In this document: one piece after another, positions 36,333 through 40,326 of the stretch
How positions within the stretch are numbered: position 1 is the first letter of the stretch
Layout of the letters: each line of letters begins with the position of its first letter
Assembly: GCF_002127585.1 (NCBI RefSeq)
Contig: NZ_NEGZ01000020.1
Coordinates: forward strand, 35,503 to 75,828
From: Janthinobacterium sp. GW458P
GTDB lineage: Bacteria > Pseudomonadota > Gammaproteobacteria > Burkholderiales > Burkholderiaceae_D
DNA length: 40,326 bases
Direction: 5' to 3'
The notes under the pieces: generated by a model
The model's input: only the letters and a program-made list of their open reading frames with translations
Told to the model about the DNA's origin: nothing
The model's database searches: none
Program-made: the position numbers and the translations under genes

Positions 36333-39188
36333 ATGATGCAACAATTTACGTCCAACTCCTACCTGTTCGGTGGGAATGCTCCGTACGTGGAAGATCTGTA
36401 CGAAGCGTATCTCAATAATCCAGGTTCGGTACCGGACAACTGGCGCGCCTATTTCGACGCCATGCAGCACGTGCCTGCAGTCGATGGCACCAACAAGCCT
36501 GACGTGGCGCATGCCTCCGTCGTCGCCTCGTTCGCCGAGCGCGCAAAAGCAGGCCCGATCCGCACAGTGACCGCTTCCTTCGATGCCGAAATGGGCCGCA
36601 AGCGCGTCGCCGCCACCCAATTGATCGCCGCATACCGCTACCTGGGCACGCACTGGGCCAACCTGGATCCGCTGCAGCGCCAGGAACGTCCGATGATCCC
36701 GGAACTGGAGCCGAGCTTCTACGGCTTCACCGATGCGGACATGGACACCGTGTTCAACATCAGCAATACCTATTTCGGCCCCGAGACCGCCACGCTGCGC
36801 GACCTGCTGAACTTCCTGCGCGATACCTACACGCGTTCGATCGGCGCCGAATTCATGTACATCTCCGACCCGGCCGAAAAGCGCTGGCTGCAAGAGAAAC
36901 TGGAATCGATCCGCTCCACCCCGAATTTCACCCCAGAGAAAAAAATCCACATCCTCGACCGCCTGACCGCGGCTGAAGGCCTGGAACGCTATCTGCACAC
37001 CCGCTACGTGGGCCAGAAGCGCTTCTCCCTGGAAGGCGGCGAAACCTTCATCGCCTCGATGGATGAAACCATCCAGCGCGCCGGCGAAAAAGGCGTGCAG
37101 GAAATCGTCATCGGCATGGCCCACCGCGGCCGCCTGAACGTGCTGGTGAACACCCTGGGCAAGGCGCCGCAGGAACTGTTCGAAGAATTCGAAGGCAAGC
37201 ATGGCGACGACCTGCCTGCCGGCGACGTGAAGTACCATCAAGGCTTCTCGTCGGACATCTCCACCGCGGGCGGTCCGGTCCACCTGTCGCTGGCGTTCAA
37301 CCCGTCGCACCTGGAAATCGTCAACCCTGTGGTCGAAGGTTCCGTCAAGGCCCGCATGGATCGCCGCGGCGACGTGCACGGCGCGCAAGTGCTGCCTATC
37401 CTGGTGCACGGCGATGCCGCTTTCGCCGGCCAGGGCGTGGTCATGGAAACGCTGAATCTGGCGCAGACCCGCGGCTACGGCACGGGCGGCACGGTGCATA
37501 TCGTGATCAACAACCAGATCGGTTTCACCACCTCGGACCCGCGCGACTCGCGCTCGACCCTGTACTGCTCGGACGTCGTCAAGATGATCGAAGCGCCGGT
37601 CCTGCACATCAACGCCGATGATCCGGAAGCCGTGGTGCTGGCGACGCAGATCGCGCTCGACTACCGCATGGAATTCAAGAAGGACATCGTCCTCGACATC
37701 ATCTGCTACCGCAAGCTGGGCCACAACGAGCAAGATACGCCGGCACTGACGCAACCGCTGATGTACAAGCGCATCGGCCAGCATCCGGGCACCCGCAAGC
37801 TGTACGCGGACAAGCTGGTTGCGCAAGGCGTGATCCCTGCCGATGGCGGCGACAAGATGGTGGCCGCCTTCCGCGACGCCATGGACGCCGGCAAGCACAC
37901 CGTCGATCCGGTCATCTCGAACTTCAAGAACAAGTACGCTGTCGACTGGCTGCCGTTCCTGAACAAGAAATGGACCGACTCGGCCGATACGGCCGTGCCG
38001 ATGACGGAACTGAAACGCCTGGCCGCGCGCATCACCACCGTGCCGGAACAGTTCAAGGTCCACTCGCTGGTCGAGAAGGTCCTGGGCGACCGCGCCACCA
38101 TGGGCCGCGGCGAAATGAACCTGGACTGGGGCATGGGCGAACACCTGGCCTACGCATCGCTGGTATCGTCCGGCTACGCCATCCGCCTGACGGGCCAGGA
38201 TGCGGGCCGCGGCACCTTCGTGCACCGCCACGCCGTGCTGCATGACCAGAACCGCGAACGCTGGGATGCCGGAACCTACATTCCGCTGCAAAACGTGTCG
38301 GACAACCAGGCGCCTTTCACCGTCATCGACTCGGTGCTGTCCGAAGAAGCCGTACTGGCCTTCGAATACGGCTACTCGACCGCTGAACCGAACACGCTGA
38401 CGATCTGGGAAGCCCAGTTCGGCGACTTCGCCAACGGCGCGCAAGTGGTGATCGACCAATTCATCAGCTCCGGCGAAGTGAAGTGGGGCCGCGCTTCGGG
38501 CCTGGTCATGATGCTGCCGCACGGTTACGAAGGCCAGGGTCCTGAGCACTCGTCCGCGCGTCCAGAGCGTTTTCTGCAGCTGTGCGCAGACAACAACATG
38601 CAAGTGGTGCAGCCGACGACGGCTTCGCAGATCTTCCATTTGCTGCGCCGCCAGATGGTGCGCCAGTTCCGCAAGCCGCTGGTCATCCTGACGCCGAAGT
38701 CGCTGCTGCGCAACAAGGACGCCGGTTCGCCGCTGACCGACCTGGCCAAGGGCGGTTTCCAGACCGTCATCGGCGAAGTCGACGACAAAATCGATGCCAA
38801 GAAAGTCAAGCGCGTGGTCGCCTGCTCGGGCAAGGTCTACTACGACCTGGTCAACGCACGCAAGACCCGCGGCCAGACCGACACGGCCATCGTGCGCCTG
38901 GAACAGCTGTATCCGTTCCCGCATAAGTCGTTTGCTGCCGAACTGAAGAAGTTCCCGAACCTGGTCGAAGTCGTCTGGGCACAGGACGAGCCGCAAAACC
39001 AGGGCGCCTGGTTCCAGATCCAGCACAACATCTTCGAAGGCCTGGAATCGGGTCAGCGTCTGGCCTACGCCGGCCGTCCTGCTTCGGCGTCGCCGGCTGT
39101 CGGTTACTATGACAAGCACTACGCCCAGCAAAAAGATCTGCTGGAAACGGCATTTTCGAAGCTGAAAGGTTTTATCCTGACCAAGTAA
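36333..39188 (+). CDS. sucA: 2-Oxoglutarate dehydrogenase E1 component
   Basis: A 951-residue thiamine-diphosphate-dependent E1, decarboxylating 2-oxoglutarate and reductively succinylating the lipoyl group of E2. It begins with MMQQFTSNSYLFGGNAPY, typical of the betaproteobacterial odhA. Signatures are IGMAHRGRLNVLVNTLGK, HGDAAFAGQGVVMETLN with the TPP-binding Asp, and VINNQIGFTTSDPRDSRST. The transketolase domain has FVHRHAVLHDQNRERW, MLPHGYEGQGPEHSSARPERFLQLC and the C-terminal EEPQN-like AQDEPQNQGAWFQIQ. AAGGTGAG upstream supports the ATG at 36333. A GTG nine bases earlier is less likely because it lies within that site. Confidence 0.98.
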   Translation: MMQQFTSNSYLFGGNAPYVEDLYEAYLNNPGSVPDNWRAYFDAMQHVPAVDGTNKPDVAHASVVASFAERAKAGPIRTVTASFDAEMGRKRVAATQLIAAYRYLGTHWANLDPLQRQERPMIPELEPSFYGFTDADMDTVFNISNTYFGPETATLRDLLNFLRDTYTRSIGAEFMYISDPAEKRWLQEKLESIRSTPNFTPEKKIHILDRLTAAEGLERYLHTRYVGQKRFSLEGGETFIASMDETIQRAGEKGVQEIVIGMAHRGRLNVLVNTLGKAPQELFEEFEGKHGDDLPAGDVKYHQGFSSDISTAGGPVHLSLAFNPSHLEIVNPVVEGSVKARMDRRGDVHGAQVLPILVHGDAAFAGQGVVMETLNLAQTRGYGTGGTVHIVINNQIGFTTSDPRDSRSTLYCSDVVKMIEAPVLHINADDPEAVVLATQIALDYRMEFKKDIVLDIICYRKLGHNEQDTPALTQPLMYKRIGQHPGTRKLYADKLVAQGVIPADGGDKMVAAFRDAMDAGKHTVDPVISNFKNKYAVDWLPFLNKKWTDSADTAVPMTELKRLAARITTVPEQFKVHSLVEKVLGDRATMGRGEMNLDWGMGEHLAYASLVSSGYAIRLTGQDAGRGTFVHRHAVLHDQNRERWDAGTYIPLQNVSDNQAPFTVIDSVLSEEAVLAFEYGYSTAEPNTLTIWEAQFGDFANGAQVVIDQFISSGEVKWGRASGLVMMLPHGYEGQGPEHSSARPERFLQLCADNNMQVVQPTTASQIFHLLRRQMVRQFRKPLVILTPKSLLRNKDAGSPLTDLAKGGFQTVIGEVDDKIDAKKVKRVVACSGKVYYDLVNARKTRGQTDTAIVRLEQLYPFPHKSFAAELKKFPNLVEVVWAQDEPQNQGAWFQIQHNIFEGLESGQRLAYAGRPASASPAVGYYDKHYAQQKDLLETAFSKLKGFILTK

Positions 39189-39194
39189 GGATAC

Positions 39195-39272
39195 CGGGCG
39201 CCGTGCGATGCGCATTGCGCCCGATCAACTAGATGATGACGGAGCGCCGCTCCTGCTACGCAGGGGCGGCGC
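39195..39272 (+). other. Two strong hairpins between sucA and sucB
   Basis: The 112-base gap holds CGGGCGC...GCGCCCG with an inner TGCG-ATG-CGCA (39195-39223), and GCGCCGC-T-CCTGC-TAC-GCAGG-G-GCGGCGC (39244-39272) with one T-G wobble. Both lack T-runs, so they are likely RNA stability or processing elements rather than terminators. Confidence 0.5.
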
Positions 39273-39300
39273 CGCAATAACAAAATAAACGGAGTTTTAC

Positions 39301-40326
39301 ATGGCACAAATCGAAGTCAAAGTTCCCCAGTTGTCGGAATCGGTTGCGGAAGCGACCCTGCTGGCATGGCACAAGAAAGTCGGCGAGGCAGTTGCGCGCG
39401 ACGAAAACATGATCGATATCGAAACCGACAAAGTGGTGCTGGAACTGCCGGCGCCGGCCGCCGGCGTGATCGTGCAGATCATCAAGGATAACGGCGCCAC
39501 TGTCGTTGCCGGCGAAGTCATCGCCATCATCGACACCGATGGCTCGGCCAAGGTCAGCCCGATGGAAGTGTCCGCCGTGCCTGCGCCAGCCCTGGCTGCC
39601 GCCGCCCAAGACTCGGCACCGGCAGTGAACAAGAGCGATGTTGCCATGCCTGCCGCTGCCAAGATCCTGTCTGAAAAAGGCCTGTCCGCCGGCGACGTCG
39701 CCGGTTCCGGCAAAGACGGCCGCGTGACCAAGGGCGACGCCCTGGCCGCTTCCGCCAAGCCAGCCGTTGCGCCGCTGGCGCCAGCCGCTGCCAAGCCGGC
39801 GCTGCAACAAGTTGCCACGCCGTCGGCCGCCAGCCTGGGCGACCGCCCTGAAGAGCGCGTGCCGATGAGCCGCCTGCGCGCGCGTATCGCCGAGCGCCTG
39901 CTGCAATCGCAATCGACGAACGCCATCCTGACCACGTTCAATGAAGTGAACATGCAGCCGGTCATCGACCTGCGCAACAAGTACAAGGACAAGTTCGAGA
40001 AAGAGCACGGCGTCAAGCTGGGCTTCATGTCCTTCTTCGTCAAGGCAGCCGTCGCCGCCCTGAAAAAGTACCCGATCATCAATGCCTCCGTTGACGGCAA
40101 CGACATCGTCTACCACGGCTACTTTGACATCGGCATCGCTGTCGGTTCGCCGCGCGGCCTGGTCGTGCCTATCATCCGCAACGCGGACCAGCTGTCGATC
40201 GCCGACATCGAGAAAAAAATCGGTGAATTCGGCGCGAAAGCCAAGGAAGGCAAGCTGACCCTGGACGACCTGACGGGCGGCACGTTCTCGATCTCGAACG
40301 GCGGCACCTTCGGCTCCATGCTGTCG
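39301..40326 (+). CDS. sucB: 2-Oxoglutarate dehydrogenase E2 component (partial)
   Basis: The first 342 codons of dihydrolipoyl succinyltransferase are seen; the gene runs off the right edge. The lipoyl domain (residues 1-80) has the lipoylated Lys at residue 44 (DIETDKVVLEL). An Ala/Pro-rich linker leads to the peripheral subunit-binding domain at about 117-150 (AAKILSEKGLSAGDVAGSGKDGRVTKGD). A second linker leads into the catalytic domain (RVPMSRLRARIAERLLQSQ). The catalytic HxxxDG motif lies beyond the edge. ACGGAG precedes the ATG. E3 (lpd) would be expected next. Confidence 0.96.
   Translation, partial: MAQIEVKVPQLSESVAEATLLAWHKKVGEAVARDENMIDIETDKVVLELPAPAAGVIVQIIKDNGATVVAGEVIAIIDTDGSAKVSPMEVSAVPAPALAAAAQDSAPAVNKSDVAMPAAAKILSEKGLSAGDVAGSGKDGRVTKGDALAASAKPAVAPLAPAAAKPALQQVATPSAASLGDRPEERVPMSRLRARIAERLLQSQSTNAILTTFNEVNMQPVIDLRNKYKDKFEKEHGVKLGFMSFFVKAAVAALKKYPIINASVDGNDIVYHGYFDIGIAVGSPRGLVVPIIRNADQLSIADIEKKIGEFGAKAKEGKLTLDDLTGGTFSISNGGTFGSMLS

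Noticed and set aside
36291-39215. A 974-codon open frame on the minus strand opposite sucA
   Set aside because: Same shadow effect; its composition is of antisense type and sucA has all catalytic motifs.

Overview
The window is high-GC DNA of ordinary bacterial gene density. It suggests an Oxalobacteraceae betaproteobacterium (Janthinobacterium, Duganella or Massilia type). The grounds are the order mdh | gntR-sdhCDABE-gltA-(lysR)-sucA-sucB, a DUF2863 protein, a short DUF3563 protein, a TorF-type porin and the strong G/C bias at third codon positions. The genus is inferred from gene content; no rRNA, tRNA, insertion sequence, prophage or CRISPR array was seen.

Left part (1-7.7 kb), mostly minus strand: a small lipoprotein, a methyl-accepting chemotaxis receptor behind a TorF-family porin, an unknown 137-residue protein, a WYL-domain regulator, a membrane-bound diguanylate cyclase and a FadR-type GntR regulator. 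That regulator is divergent from a compact L-lactate locus (7.8-12.6 kb) in the order lutA-lutC-lutB-lldP, whose three lut genes overlap by ATGA.

Middle (12.6-22.2 kb): an FMN reductase, a DUF3563 protein, a FucP/GluP-type sugar symporter with a HexR-like operator upstream, a LysR regulator divergent from an acetyl-CoA hydrolase/succinate:acetate CoA-transferase, a coiled-coil membrane protein, a TetR regulator, an M14 cytosolic-type carboxypeptidase followed by a CYTH phosphatase, and a DUF2863 protein.

Right (22.3-40.3 kb): a TCA-cycle island. On the minus strand lie mdh, a CitE-like lyase, an exported MliC-like protein and acnA. Divergently, a GntR/UTRA regulator precedes sdhC-sdhD-sdhA-sdhB-sdhE and gltA. 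After a terminator come a short metallo-beta-lactamase-like protein that has lost its metal ligands and a divergent LysR gene, then sucA and the start of sucB, cut by the window edge. Together these encode malate dehydrogenase, citrate synthase, aconitase, the 2-oxoglutarate dehydrogenase E1 and E2 subunits and succinate dehydrogenase. The upstream CoA-transferase could link acetate and succinyl-CoA to the same cycle.

No clearly new multi-gene system was found. The observations most worth a second look are the dead metallo-beta-lactamase-like protein, the perfect operator palindromes (gluP-type gene; mdh/gntR), the paired hairpins in the sdhB-sdhE and sucA-sucB gaps, the GntR regulator with a long low-complexity N-terminus, and the MliC-like protein inside the TCA cluster.
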